Shown here: positions 1 to 10,146 of the stretch, piece after piece | How the letters are laid out: each line of letters begins with the position of its first letter | Numbering within the stretch: position 1 is the stretch's first letter | Assembly: GCA_009746045.1 (NCBI GenBank) | Contig: RPFO01001152.1 | Span: forward strand, 1 to 31,867 | From: Mesostigma viride | Lineage: Eukaryota > Streptophyta > Mesostigmatophyceae > Mesostigmatales > Mesostigmataceae | Direction of reading: 5' to 3' | DNA length: 31,867 bases | Program-made: the position numbers and the translations under genes | Notes under the pieces: model-generated | Databases searched by the model: none | The model's input: only the letters and a program-made list of their open reading frames with translations | What the model was told of the DNA's origin: nothing

Positions 1-275
1 GGGGGAGGGAGGGAGGGAGGGAGGGAGGGAGGAGGGAGGAGAGGGAGGAGGGAGGAGGGAGGGAGGGAGGGGAGGGAGGGAGGGAGGGAGGAGGGAGGGA
101 GGGGGGAGGGAGGGAGGAGGGAGGGAGGGAGGGAGGGAGGAGGAGGAGGGAGGGAGGGAGGAGGGAGGGAGGAGGGAGGGAGGGAGGGAGGGAGGGAGGG
201 AGGGAGGAGGAGGGAGGGAGGGAGGGAGGGAGGAGGGAGGGAGGAGGGAGGGAGGGAGGGAGGGAGGAGTGGGGG

Positions 276-348
276 TGGGTGGGTGGTAGTGAGTGAGCGA
301 GCGACTGACTGACTGGCTGAGTGACTGAGTGAACAAATGAATGAATGG
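276..348 (+). repeat. Period-4 transition module, copy 1
   Basis: A patch inside the GGGA array where the tetramer changes stepwise while period 4 is kept: TGAG, CGAG, CGAC, TGAC, TGGC, TGAG, TGAC, TGAA, CAAA, TGAA, TGGA, TGGG. Neighbouring units mostly differ by one substitution. It leads into a GGGT block. A second copy lies 987 bp downstream. Confidence 0.8.
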
Positions 349-1249
349 ATGGGTGGGTGGTGGGTGGGTGGTGGGTGGGTGGTGGGTGGGTGGGCGGGTG
401 GGTGGGTGGTGGCGGCAGCGGGGGTGGTGGGTGGGTGGGTGGTGGGTGGGTGGGTGGGTGGAGGGTGGGTGGTGGTGTGGTGGTGGGTGGTGTGGGGGTG
501 GTGGTGGGTGGGTGGGTGGTGGTGGTGGGAGGAGGAGGGAGGGAGGGAGGGGAGCGAGGGAGGGGGGGAGCGAGGAGAGGGAGGGAGCGGAGGGAGGAGG
601 AGGGAGGAGGGAGGGGAGGGGGAGGGAGGGAGGGAGGGAGGGAGGGAGGGAGGGAGGAGGAGGGAGGGAGGAGGAGAGGAGGGAGGGAGGAGGAGGAGGG
701 AGGAGGAGGGAGGAGGGAGGAGGGAGGGAGGGAGGGAGGGAGGAGGGAGGGAGGGAGGGAGGGAAGGGAGGGATGGAGGAGGGAGGGAGGAGGGGGGAGG
801 GAGGGAGGGAGGGGAGGGAGGGAGGAGGGAGGGAGGGAGGGAGGGGGAGGGAGGGAGGGAGGGAGGAGGGAGGGAGAGGGAGGGAGGAGGGAGGGAGGGA
901 GGGAGGAGGAGGAGGGAGGGAGGGAGGAGGAGGGAGGGAGGGAGGGAGGAGGGAGGGAGGAGGGAGGAGGGAGGAGGGAGGAGGGAGGGAGGGAGGGAGG
1001 GAGGGAGGGAGGGAGGGAGGAGGAGGGAGGGAGGAGGGAGGAGGAGGAGGGAGGAGGGAGGGAGGAGGGAGGGAGGGAGGGAGGAGGAGGGAGGGAGGAG
1101 GAGGGAGGAGGGAGGGAGGGAGGGAGGGAGGGAGGGAGGAGGGAGGGAGGAGGGGGAGGAGGGAGGGAGGGAGGGAGGGGGAGGGAGGGAGGGGAGGGAG
1201 GGAGGGGAGGGAGGAGGGAGGGAGGGAGGGAGGGGAGGAGGGAGGGGAG

Positions 1250-1337
1250 GTGGGTGGGTGGGTGGGTGGTGAGTGAGTGAGCGAGACGCGACTGACTGAC
1301 TGGCTGAGTGACTGAGTGAACAAATGAATGAATGGAT
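1250..1337 (+). repeat. Period-4 transition module, copy 2
   Basis: Nearly identical to the module at 276-348, with the same order of tetramers and a GGGT block on the right. The 987-bp spacing shows that the array contains a duplicated higher-order unit, not only slippage products. A more degenerate period-4 stretch (ACCA/AATG type) closes the array at about 2809-2865. Confidence 0.8.
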
Positions 1338-2899
1338 TGGGTGGTGGTGTGGGTGTGGTGGTGGGTGGGTGGGTGGGTGGGTGGTGGGGTGGGCGGGTGG
1401 GTGGGTGGGCGGCGGGTGGGTGGGTGGGGGGGGGTGGGTGGGTGGGTGGTGGTGGGTGGTGTGGGGTGGGTGGGTGGGTGGGTGGGTGGGTGGGTGGGTG
1501 GGTGGGGTGGGTGGGTGGGTGGGTGGTGGGTGGGTGGGTGGGTGGGTGGGTGGGAGGGAGGGAGGGAGGGAGGGAGGGGGGAGCGAGGGGGAGGGGGGAG
1601 CGAGGGAGGGAGGGAGGGAGGGAGGGAGGGAGGAGGGAGGGAGGGAGGGAGGGAGGAGGGAGGGAGGGAGGGAGGAGGGAGGGAGGGAGGGAGGGAGGGA
1701 GGGAGGGAGGGAGGGAGGGAGGGAGGGAGGAGGGAGGGAGGGAGGGAGGGAGGGAGGGAGGGAGGAGGGAGGGAGAGGAGGGAGGGGGAGGGAGGGAGGG
1801 AGGAGGGAGGGAGGGAGGAGGAGGGAGGGGCGGGAGGGAGGGAGGGCGGGGAGGGAGGGAGGGAGGGAGGGGAGGGAGGGAGGAGGGAGGGAGGAGGGAG
1901 GGAGGAGGGAGGGAGGGAGGGAGGGAGGGAGGGAGGGAGGGAGGGGAGGGAGGGAGGGAGGGAGGAGGAGGGAGGGAGGGAGGGAGGAGGGAGGGAGGGA
2001 GGGAGGAGGGAGGGAGGGAGGGAGGGAGGGAGGCGGGAGGAGGGAGGGCGGAGGGAGGGAGGGAGGGAGGGAGGGAGGAGGAGGGAGGAGGGAGGGAGGG
2101 AGGGAGGGAGGGAGGGAGGGAGGGAGGAGGGAGGGAGGGAGGGAGGGAGGGAGGGAGGAGGGAGGGAGGGAGGAGGGAGGGAGGAGGGAGGGAGGGAGGG
2201 AGGAGGGAGGGAGGAGGGAGGGAGGGAGGGAGGGAGGAGGGGGAGGGAGGGAGGAGGAGGGAGGAGGGAGGGAGGGAGGAGGGAGGAGGGAGGGAGGGAG
2301 GGAGGGAGGGAGGGAGGAGGAGGGAGGGAGGGAGGGAGGGAGGGAGGGAGGAGGGAGGGAGGGAGGGAGGGAGGGAGGGAGGGAGGGAGGAGGGAGGGGG
2401 AGGGGAGGGAGGGAGGGAGGAGGAGGGAGGGAGGAGGAGGGAGGGAGGGAGGGAGGAGGGAGGGAGGGAGGAGGGAGGGAGGGAGGGAGGGAGGGAGGGA
2501 GGGAGGGAGGGAGGAGGGAGGAGGGAGGGAGGGAGGAGGGAGGGAGGAGGAGGGAGGGAGGGAGGGGAGGGAGGGAGGGGAGGGAGGGAGGGAGGGAGGA
2601 GGGAGGAGGGAGGGAGGGAGGGAGGAGGGAGGGAGGGAGGGAGGAGGGAGGGAGGGAGGGAGGGAGGGAGGAGGGAGGGAGGGAGGGAGGGAGGGAGGAG
2701 GGAGGGAGGGAGGAGGGAGGGAGGGAGGGAGGGAGGGAGGGAGGAGGGAGGGAGGGAGGAGGGAGGAGGGAGGGAGGAGGGGGAGGGAGGGAGGGAGGGA
2801 GGGAGGGACAAATAAACACATGACTGAAGCAACGAACCAATGAACCAATGGATCAATGAATTCTATTTCAAGATAACTACTTGAGTGCTGACACCATAC

Positions 2900-3009
2900 C
2901 TGTGCAGCTCATACAGGTTGCATGTGCTGGCATTGCCACCTGGCGCAATGTACTTGCGTCCATCGATGTCCAGGTCCAGTTTCAGGGGAAACTCGTAGCG
3001 GCCCAGACT
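2900..3009 (-). CDS. UBP12-like exon 8 (last exon in window)
   Basis: Encodes [17 protein letters not shown], then [19 protein letters not shown] plus two bases. It matches RYEFPLQLDLDREDGRYLSP...NLYTLH of plant UBP12. Acceptor TTTGCCAG, donor GTATGG. In UBP12 the next residues are the S-V-L-V-H-S-G-G-V-H-G-G-H-Y catalytic His segment. That exon is not found in 1-2899 and must lie beyond the left edge. Confidence 0.85.
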
Positions 3010-6000
3010 CTGGCAAATAGGGGGGACAAAGGTTTGAGAGATGCATTATCAATGAGGCATACTGCCCCATGCAGAGCCAAATAATCTGAACCACATAGAT
3101 TGGGTGAGCCCTGCACCATTCAGGTTGTGCCTCAGCCTGGCTTAATTAAGTTGCAGACATAGCCATTAATGTACCCCAGTTCTTCCTCCATGTCACTGGC
3201 TGGCCTCCAGGGTCTGAGATAGCGCTGAAGGCACGCCTTGCATGATAGGATCTGCAATGCCCAACTGACTCCAACTGCAACCCCTTGCTTGTCCCTGCTA
3301 TGCAACGTGGCTTCAGGTTGACAAGGCTTGACACCCTATGCCAGGAAGTAAGGCTGCCCATTCCACCACCAGATTCCCATATCTATGTACAAGGCCTGGA
3401 AGCATGCACCAGGGTAATTCATGACCCCCGAATGTAGGCACGCGACCAATAATGATAATAATGAAACAAAGGCAGCTATAGTTAAGACTATTACGGAAGA
3501 TAATAGTATTATAAGCAACGAGCAGGCTGCCAAGCAAGAATAACAAAACATGGCTGTGCTGTGGAGCCCAACCAGCATCAAGCCCAGTAAACACATGCCC
3601 AATGACCGTAGTTAAAAACTCAGAGGGCAATACCGGGGTACAGCTTACTGACTAGAACAGATTCCCACATCCATGTGTCCGCAACAAGTTTGCCAATTAT
3701 TATTTACACATTCAAGGCCATACTCAAGAACTCAATCATGGGTTATGAAGTAAGTCAGCACAAATTAATGACGATGAATTCAGGACAATTCATACCAAAG
3801 GTGCAAACAACCGCACGTTTAAGTGGTAGATTTATCACCAGTAATTCAAGGGTGTGACAAGATATGTAAGGCATTAATAGAACAGGACTAGTACTCCTGC
3901 ATATTTTGAAGTTAACCTTGCCCAAGTTCATCAGGAAGGAGCCTTCAGGGTGGGAGGGAGGGAAAAGAAACAATTGCGGATCATTGCCAGCCTAGCTTGC
4001 TTAAGGCATGCTCCGCCGACACACAAGCTGATATCATCCTAAATTCATTAACACCGGCATGCGTCACGCGCTGGCCTGAACAGTGCTGAAAACGCCACTA
4101 CAAATAACGTGGCCGCGCACCCCCAGGCTGGTGCGTTAACCGTACAGGTAGTCGTACAAGGTTCTCAAGACTGACAAACATAGTACTCGCCCATCGACCC
4201 CTTGCGCCGGTCCGAGTGCACTATACAATAATTAATCAGGACTCAGAAAAAAAAAATCAGCCGAAGATTCATAAAGCAACCAGCCGACCCTACAGGTCCC
4301 TAGCTGATCTCAGCCGGTGCAACCAAATACTAATCTTTGCAAGCAAGTCTTATAAAAAGTACAATTAATTTTTTCGGGCCACCGACCCTTATAAACCACC
4401 GGGTCATCCAAGGAAAATTCAGGCAAGCATGAAATCCTTTGTACAGATCGAATTAGTCAGCCCATGTCGCCGACAGCCTTCCACATGCAGGCCAAGGCAT
4501 AGCGGCCCTATCTTTCCCGAATGCGTTAATCAAACTATATTCAGAGAAAACCGATTTTGCGCTTGAACTTATTCATGGCCCATCACAACTGCAATAGACA
4601 TCACAGCCCCTGAGCTGCCACAAGGCTAACTGACCCCTCCCACCACCGTGGCGGCTACAAAGATTGTAGAACTACCTTCTCCTATGGTGAAAAACAGGAA
4701 ATAATCGATACTTGATGCCAAACTCACCTTATCTGGCGCATCCGATCCAGAACTTTGCTGGGATCGCACCAGGTGCAGCGTCAGCACGGGGGGGAGGTCT
4801 CTGAATAAGGCTGGCTGTGCAGTGGCCTGCTAAAAAGTGCATAAGAGACAAAATGCCGCATGGGTGGCATGCAAAACGACAGCACCATGAATGGTTCTAA
4901 GCAGGGAAACACCTGTAAATGCCTCCTCCAACGAGGACCCTTGCAGGGACAAGTGAGGCAATGTCCTACTTACAATTCTTCCGCACCTAACAAACAAACA
5001 TAAGCGATGATGAAATACCAAGCTATGGATGAAGCCCATCACCACATAGTAAGATTGCACGAAAGTGAAAAGGCAGAGAGGCATGATCACACGGGGGATG
5101 CCAAGCACCAGACACCAGCCCATCACAAAAGTCCTAGGATCTGCAAGACCATGGCCAAAATCTAAGATAGCTCGGTGCATTCACAAAAAAGATTTCAAAT
5201 ATTAAAGACATAAACCTATGCTTTACACCTTAAATCTAGTAAATTACCACAATTACTTTCCACCTGCTTGGTGGTTACAGATCCGTAACTTTTAACTCTA
5301 AAAATAAACAAGATAAAAACACTCATAAATAATTAAATTACCCCAAACTAGCACGACAAAAAAGGGGAAAGTTAGAAAAGCTAAAACTAGCGACTACAAA
5401 TAAAACACCGATACAGTCGAAACAAAGGCAGCAAAAGAAAGCAATGAGAAAAAAAGCAACATGCAGCTCCATGAACTAGGCAGCGAGAACACTACAAGCC
5501 CACGGCATGAAGAAGGTCATTTTACCTAAACACCAAGGAGGCCTGTATAGCAACACAGCGACCTAAGTGCGTGGAGCAGGAAATCTGTGACAACCTGAGT
5601 TGAGCCAAAAAACAGCCACTGCTGCCAGTAGGACCGGTACAAGCCAACCACGGAGTAAATTTTTTTTAGATATGTGTGTAGGCGGTCAGAATTAAAGGTG
5701 CAAGTAATGTCTTGAAATTTTGTATAGATCACTATACATGCCAGTCTATTTTCCCTTTACCCTCTGCCATACCAGTCAGCTCTAGTGAATTTTGGACATC
5801 AGCAGATGTACAATTCAAACATCAGCTCGATGCAGATCCGAACATCATTATTACTTTCTACAAGAGCACTGGGCAAAGCGTCCGCAATATCCTTGCACGC
5901 TTGAATGCAGAAGTCGATTATGGTGGCATGGCGATTATCAAGGACGCTAAAGCTCATCGCCACCACCAGGCATGAGCAAGACGCACCTCCTGGCTCCCGG

Positions 6001-9000
6001 CTGTGTCAGTGGTCTCCACTGGTGCTGCTGCGGTGTACTTGTCCAGGGATGCGTACACATCCTTGCAGCCCTGGACATCGAGCTGCAGGGTGTAGCAGGG
6101 TTTAGCGCAGCTGCCAGCATTATCCATGCCGTTCCCGCAGCTGCTGCGGTTGTTCAACTGAACTTCCAAGAGCCTCCTGATTGCACCCTCTGCCACTGTG
6201 TCCTGACTCACATGCAACGCATCACAGCAACGGCGTTTACACGAACAAAAAAAGGGCATGTGTAACAAAGTCTTGAGACTAAGGGTACCTGCGAAATGGT
6301 AGAGGGCTCAAAAACCCCAAGGCACGCATGACTTCTAACTCAGAAACCCACAGAGAAATTGAAGGAACCGCTCACTTCCATCTGCTTCGACAGCATCCTG
6401 CAAATATAAGAAACACATGGCGTGAATATCCAGAACAACCCCAAGCAAGGGACTGTATTATATAACAGGCCCACACATGGCGAGAGCAACATATTCATAT
6501 GGGTAAAGGCTAGACGCTATATTGGCAGGAATATACGTGAGCTGGTGTAATGCGAGCCTTGCATTACCACTTAGCTTCGATGCAAGGCAACTCATCTTAC
6601 AAAACACAGATGGCATATTGGGTGAAACTTCTGCCAACGCAGCTTTCAGCAATAGCAATACTCACCTTCATCATCCCCTCCAAGCTATGGTACAGCAAGT
6701 GGCAGAAGCCCCCCAAGGAAAGCCGAAAAAGCTTTTTCGTGTCCGGTTCCAAGAAGTTGATGAATTTCTGCGATTCCACGCCAGAGTCCTGGTGCTGCAG
6801 GTTGTAGAACAGGTACTGGAGCTCCAGCAATGTGCAGCTGTCCGCCACCTTGTTGCTCGGCGCATGGCACACTGCCTGCGATTGTAAAGGCAAATCACTG
6901 TGGGGCAACAAAGCTTTAAATGGAGGGGTGTGGGGGAGGATATTGCTAATAAGTAAGCAGCCTTCGCCAATCAGGTGCAGCAAAACTGTGCTCTGTGACT
7001 AACTAGTAACTGCCAGCAGCAATAATCTTACAGAACCAGCAAAATTTCCTGATCAAATCAAAGTTATCGTTGAAATATTGACTATACACCCTATCCCAGG
7101 CCTTATCTCAGAAGCACAGTGTGAGGCTAGTGCCATTCAAAACAACCTAGAAAATGCATGCAGATAATTTTGTTTCTAATTATTGTCCAGAAGAAACCAT
7201 TTCAATAGAGTTTATTGTTCTTCTGCCGCAACAAGGATGAAGAGGTGAGCATTGCATGGTGACTGCGTTAAATGACGCATGCACTTACCCGTCGGACGTA
7301 GGGAAGGTGGTACAGGGTCTGCAGCAGGGCATTGGCCACGCGAACGATGCCAGCATGACCCTTCAGGCCCACGTACCCTGTCTCCTTCCTGGAATCATAG
7401 CTGGCAAACAAGAGGGAAGGCACCAGAAGGCAGAAGGCAGCAGAAGAGAGAAAAGCATTCTCGCCAGACAACAGGAAGGAAGTAGCCCGCTTGGCCAGGT
7501 TAAGGACAAGTGCCTATCCAGGCCAAAACACGGCACACGATATCATGCGTGCAGCATGAAAATGCGACTGTTGGAAATGGCCATCAAGAAGTGCAACAGG
7601 CTGCCACCTTTCAAATAAGCTGACATCCATACCCTAAGGGCGTACCAAGAAAGTCTAATGGCCATCTTATAGTCTCTGGCTTCATGAGGACTTTTAATGG
7701 GTATACACATCCCCTGTTACTTTGTCTGCCAGACATGCGCATATTCTACGCCTGCATCGCGCAATATTTACACAATCAAGATCATCGTAAGGATGCTTGA
7801 TGCCCTTGCCTAATACACAAGAAAGTCTCTGACAGCATGTGTGTAGACTCAGATGCAATAAGCGCCCCTACCACTTATGCACTGGGTAGCAAGAAGGCAG
7901 AGAATGCAGGTGTTTGTACGAGCCTTGGTGAACCTTTGAAAGGCTCCTGACTCCTGAGGCTCATGTGATTGGAATAGATACCTTGTTTTCACCACGATAA
8001 TCCACGTACTGACTTTTCCTTGCAAGGACAAATATAAAAATTCGGATAATGGACCACAGAGTTCAAGTCTGCATGATTGGGCCCCGACAAGAGCCAACAA
8101 AAGACTGAAAGTAACTACAACTATGCATGTAAATGCACAGTTACCACGATGTTAACTGATACGCCCTGCACCTTTCAGAGGGCATGTGATGGGGATACAG
8201 AGGCAATGCTGTCGGATGCAGCTTGGCGACGCGGACGATGCAAGTAATGACAAGAGTGTCATCCTTCAGAAAGCCTTTTCGCACGTTGGATACATCTGAC
8301 AGTGGCAGAACATGCGCGACTCCCCAGGCAGGCGCAACCTTGGTGAAGGCAAGGCTGGTGATTTCTGTGTCCACATGCACAAAGCCCACAGACATTCATA
8401 TACCAAACATCCAGTAAACTACAATCAGATATGAATTTCATAAGACACAAGCTTTCCAGAATTTTTGTTTCTCTTTCCAACATCTAGAAGCAATCTTGTT
8501 TAATTCGCAATCTGCATTCAAAATCAAACTCCGAACCAACAATTCATCCGGGCTCTCTTGCCACCTTTGTAAAGTCACGACAGGGAGGCCAGCAACCTAG
8601 GTACTAAACAAAACAACAGGTGTATTAAGCCTACATCTTTTCTCCAAGCACAACGCACACAGATAATGATCGTGGCATTAATTTATCATACTACCTAATA
8701 AGAATCAACTCTCCTCTGTTGGAGAAAAAGCCCGGGCATTATCAGCAGGATACCGTGCACCACCATTATTACTATGAAATTGCAATTCTCACACAGCTCT
8801 CTAAGTAAAATGTGGGAAACGTTATAATGCGTACCTTTGACAACAGAACGAGTGGGATGCATCTGGTTCTCAAGTGTGAAGCTGAATTCCATGTCGCGTG
8901 AACTCCAGGCGTCGGATTGCTTGCTGGCATCCTTTGCTTCTAAAAATAAACTGATGTAATTGACACCATGGCCCTTCGGATAAAGGATGATGCGCCTGCA

Positions 9001-9281
9001 ATGTCGCCACAAGTGCGCACCAGCGTGTCTCTAGCATGTTCATAAGCCAGCCAGGCAATGCCAGTAATTTGGTTATAAACGGCATGCATGCATCTACGCC
9101 GCGGCACGGAATCTTGGGATACTCTGCCATATTAGTGTATTAAACCATGCACCAGCAAATGCACTTACCAAGTAGTACCTCCACACTGGAAGGGGGGAGA
9201 GGACCTTCTCTCCGCCGTGAGTTTGCTGAACCTGTAAACCGACCACCTAAAATGCGACACGACGATTTCACCTTGATCCAT
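2900..9281 (-). CDS. MATH-USP protein, UBP12/UBP13 (USP7)-like, 5' part, eight exons; probable pseudo-deubiquitinase
   Basis: Exons, 5' to 3' on the minus strand: 9281-9169, 8995-8835, 8364-8172, 7400-7289, 6875-6666, 6202-5987, 4826-4728, 3009-2900. All introns are GT-AG, phases agree at every junction, and the joined 1214 nt (404 codons plus 2 nt) have no stop. Residues 1-about 150 are a MATH domain; then comes a USP catalytic-type domain with well-kept segments such as [44 protein letters not shown] and [13 protein letters not shown]. These match plant UBP12/13 in order and spacing. UBP12/13 and USP7 remove ubiquitin using a Cys-His-Asp triad. Here the Cys box is replaced and no Cys is present; the QHDVQEL-like helix and the LKRFEYD-like strand are also lost. 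The His box would lie in an exon left of base 1. The start at 9281 is the first ATG before the MATH domain; an upstream exon is possible. Introns of 413-771 bp (2-5) show nothing beyond ordinary intron sequence. Confidence 0.85.
3010..4727 (-). other. Intron 7 of the UBP12-like gene
   Basis: A 1718-bp intron of ordinary mixed composition. Short open frames here (for example 3313-3630 minus) resemble no family. No repeat or RNA gene was recognised. Confidence 0.7.
4728..4826 (-). CDS. UBP12-like exon 7
   Basis: Thirty-three codons in phase 0. [20 protein letters not shown] aligns with GVLFIDFPPVLQLQLKRFEY of UBP12; the K-R-F-E-Y signature has become V-R-S-Q-Q. Donor GTGAGTTT. Two acceptors 3 nt apart (TAG and CAG) are both in frame, so a Gln could be optional at the exon start (end at 4826 or 4829). 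Confidence 0.75.
4827..5986 (-). other. Intron 6 of the UBP12-like gene, with a segment open on both strands
   Basis: A 1160-bp intron. Most of it is AT-rich and featureless, but 5776-5975 is protein-like in both directions. The plus frame (ATG at 5712, stop after 5972) contains [20 protein letters not shown], then [14 protein letters not shown] minus frame starting [17 protein letters not shown] runs about 52 codons. Neither is recognised. The plus segment is preceded by a pyrimidine tract and CAG, so a retained or foreign exon is possible. Confidence 0.3.
5987..6202 (-). CDS. UBP12-like exon 6 (USP finger region)
   Basis: Seventy-two codons in phase 0. [16 protein letters not shown] aligns with GTVVEGTIQQLFEGHH, and [20 protein letters not shown] with the near-identical UBP12 stretch. 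Acceptor GTGAGTCAG, donor GTGCGT. The last residues are GSQE. Confidence 0.85.
6666..6875 (-). CDS. UBP12-like exon 5 (USP fold, D/Q-box region)
   Basis: Seventy codons in phase 0. [20 protein letters not shown] and [18 protein letters not shown] align with the UBP12 segment KAVYHMPTT...LALQSLFYKLQYNDTSVATKEL. The following helix, which reads SFMQHDVQELNRVLCEKLE in UBP12, is here [18 protein letters not shown], so the Q-H-D and Q-E-L residues are gone. Donor GTGAGT. Confidence 0.8.
7289..7400 (-). CDS. UBP12-like exon 4 (region of the USP Cys box)
   Basis: Encodes [13 protein letters not shown], then [11 protein letters not shown], then [13 protein letters not shown]. The flanks match plant UBP12 almost residue for residue, but the Cys box between them (N-Q-G-A-T-C-Y-M-N-S in UBP12) is replaced, is one residue longer, and contains no Cys. 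Acceptor TTTGCCAG, donor GTAAGTGC. Confidence 0.85.
8172..8364 (-). CDS. UBP12-like exon 3 (end of MATH domain)
   Basis: Encodes [20 protein letters not shown], then LSDV and [20 protein letters not shown], matching the W-G-x-x-x-x-x-P-L-S-x-L and G-[YF]-L-x-[ND]-D-T motifs that close a MATH domain. Donor GTGCAG is unusual but restores phase exactly: AG|C makes the Ser before YDSRKE. The linker after VRVAKL is longer and less conserved than in UBP12. Confidence 0.8.
8835..8995 (-). CDS. UBP12-like exon 2 (MATH domain)
   Basis: Encodes 53 full codons starting [20 protein letters not shown], which aligns with the RILIFPKGNNVDHLSMYLDV region of plant UBP12. Acceptor TTGCAG, donor GTACGC. The preceding intron is 173 bp. 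Confidence 0.85.
9169..9281 (-). CDS. UBP12-like exon 1 (start of MATH domain)
   Basis: Encodes 37 residues plus two bases, beginning [25 protein letters not shown] aligns with the FTWTI start of the UBP12 MATH domain, and the exon ends in CGGTT plus a split Trp codon (TG|G), matching GGYKW. Donor GTAAGTGC. The reading frame stays open upstream through the microsatellite to an ATG at 9782, so the true 5' end is uncertain. Confidence 0.75.
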
Positions 9282-9325
9282 GACCCTAGCACGCACAAAT
9301 GTGCGCGGCAAGTCGTGGTTGCTAC

Positions 9326-9674
9326 GGTAGGTAGGTAGGTAGGTAGGTAGGTAGGTAGGTAGGTAGGTAGGTAGGTAGGTAGGTAGGTAGGTAGGTAGGT
9401 AGGTAGGTAGGTAGGTAGGTAGGTAGGTAGGTAGGTAGGTAGGTAGGTAGGTAGGTAGGTAGGTAGGTAGGTAGGTAGGTAGGTAGGTAGGTAGGTAGGT
9501 AGGTAGGTAGGTAGGTAGGTAGGTAGGTAGGTAGGTAGGTAGGTAGGTAGGTAGGTAGGTAGGTAGGTAGGTAGGTAGGTAGGTAGGTAGGTAGGTAGGT
9601 AGGTAGGTAGGTAGGTAGGTAGGTAGGTAGGTAGGTAGGTAGGTAGGTAGGTAGGTAGGTAGGTAGGTAGGTAG

Positions 9675-9676
<2 letters not shown>
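9326..9676. repeat. (TAGG)n microsatellite, about 88 copies
   Basis: A perfect tetranucleotide array ending 45 bp upstream of the UBP12-like ATG. On the minus (gene) strand it reads (CCTA)n, which has no stop in any frame and would encode Leu-Pro-Thr-Tyr repeats. It may be 5' UTR, promoter or intron; the sequence does not decide. Confidence 0.97.

Positions 9677-9761
<85 letters not shown>
9677..9761. repeat. (AG)n microsatellite, about 42 copies
   Basis: A perfect AG dinucleotide array directly abutting the TAGG array; (CT)n on the gene strand. CT/GA tracts are common in plant 5' UTRs and core promoters, which would suit a position just upstream of the UBP12-like start. That role is inferred. 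Confidence 0.97.
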
Positions 9762-9764
<3 letters not shown>

Positions 9765-10098
9765 TTTCAGTGTCTGCACCACCGACCCACGTAGCTATCG
9801 TAAGCAACTTTATGCCGGCCGGCCTAAAATTGCGTTGCTAAACTGAGATTGCGTGTATCGGCCCACGAAAGGTCACTGAAAAAGTAAGTGGCTGTCTGAA
9901 AGTGTTCGTCGCCATACATTTGAAGTTCATACAACAAACCTATGGCCTTTGCAGACCTCGCAGACCTCGCCATATTGAGACACAGATTTATGAAACAACA
10001 GGAAGTACGCGGTGTGCTGATTTGCGGGTTGCGGGGTACTGATCGCATTGGCGGTGCGGGCATCCAGGCAGACAGGTATTTAGAATGTCCCAGCTTGT

Positions 10099-10146
10099 CC
10101 GTTGCCAAATTAATGGCAAGAACCGTTGCCAAATTAATGGCAAAAA
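10099..10146 (+). repeat. 24-bp tandem duplication of a hairpin
   Basis: Two copies of a 24-bp unit. Each contains TTGCCA-AATTAA-TGGCAA, a 6-bp stem with a 6-nt AT loop. Confidence 0.7.

Larger units (their letters stand above)
1..2808. repeat. Tetranucleotide array, (GGGA)n with GGGT blocks
   Basis: Near-pure polypurine DNA on the plus strand, mostly GGGA and GGA units. Two GGGT-rich blocks interrupt it, at about 270-530 and 1250-1555. The array starts before base 1. All three plus frames are open for hundreds of codons only because the units contain no stop; these Gly/Arg/Glu/Trp reading frames are not genes. On the minus strand the array lies in the intron after the last visible exon of the UBP12-like gene, so the pre-mRNA would carry a polypyrimidine CCCU tract of at least 2.8 kb. 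The sequence is suited to G-quadruplex and triplex (H-DNA) formation; that is inference from composition. Confidence 0.95.

Noticed and set aside
337-2843. Six long plus-strand reading frames (311-503 codons, Gly/Arg/Glu/Trp-rich) in the GGGA/GGGT array
   Set aside because: All three frames are open at once because the units have no stop; the composition mirrors the repeat, and on the opposite strand this is intron.
3313-3630. Hydrophobic minus-strand frame (105 codons) as a membrane protein
   Set aside because: Lies wholly in intron 7, is AT-rich, overlaps a second open frame, and resembles nothing known.
7256-7618. 120-codon plus-strand frame over exon 4 of the UBP12-like gene
   Set aside because: Antisense shadow of a conserved exon; no family match.
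9165-9807. Leu-Pro-Thr-Tyr and Ser-Leu repeat protein as an independent gene
   Set aside because: Produced by stop-free (CCTA)n and (CT)n. Only the last part (MATH exon) has support; the extension is recorded as a finding.
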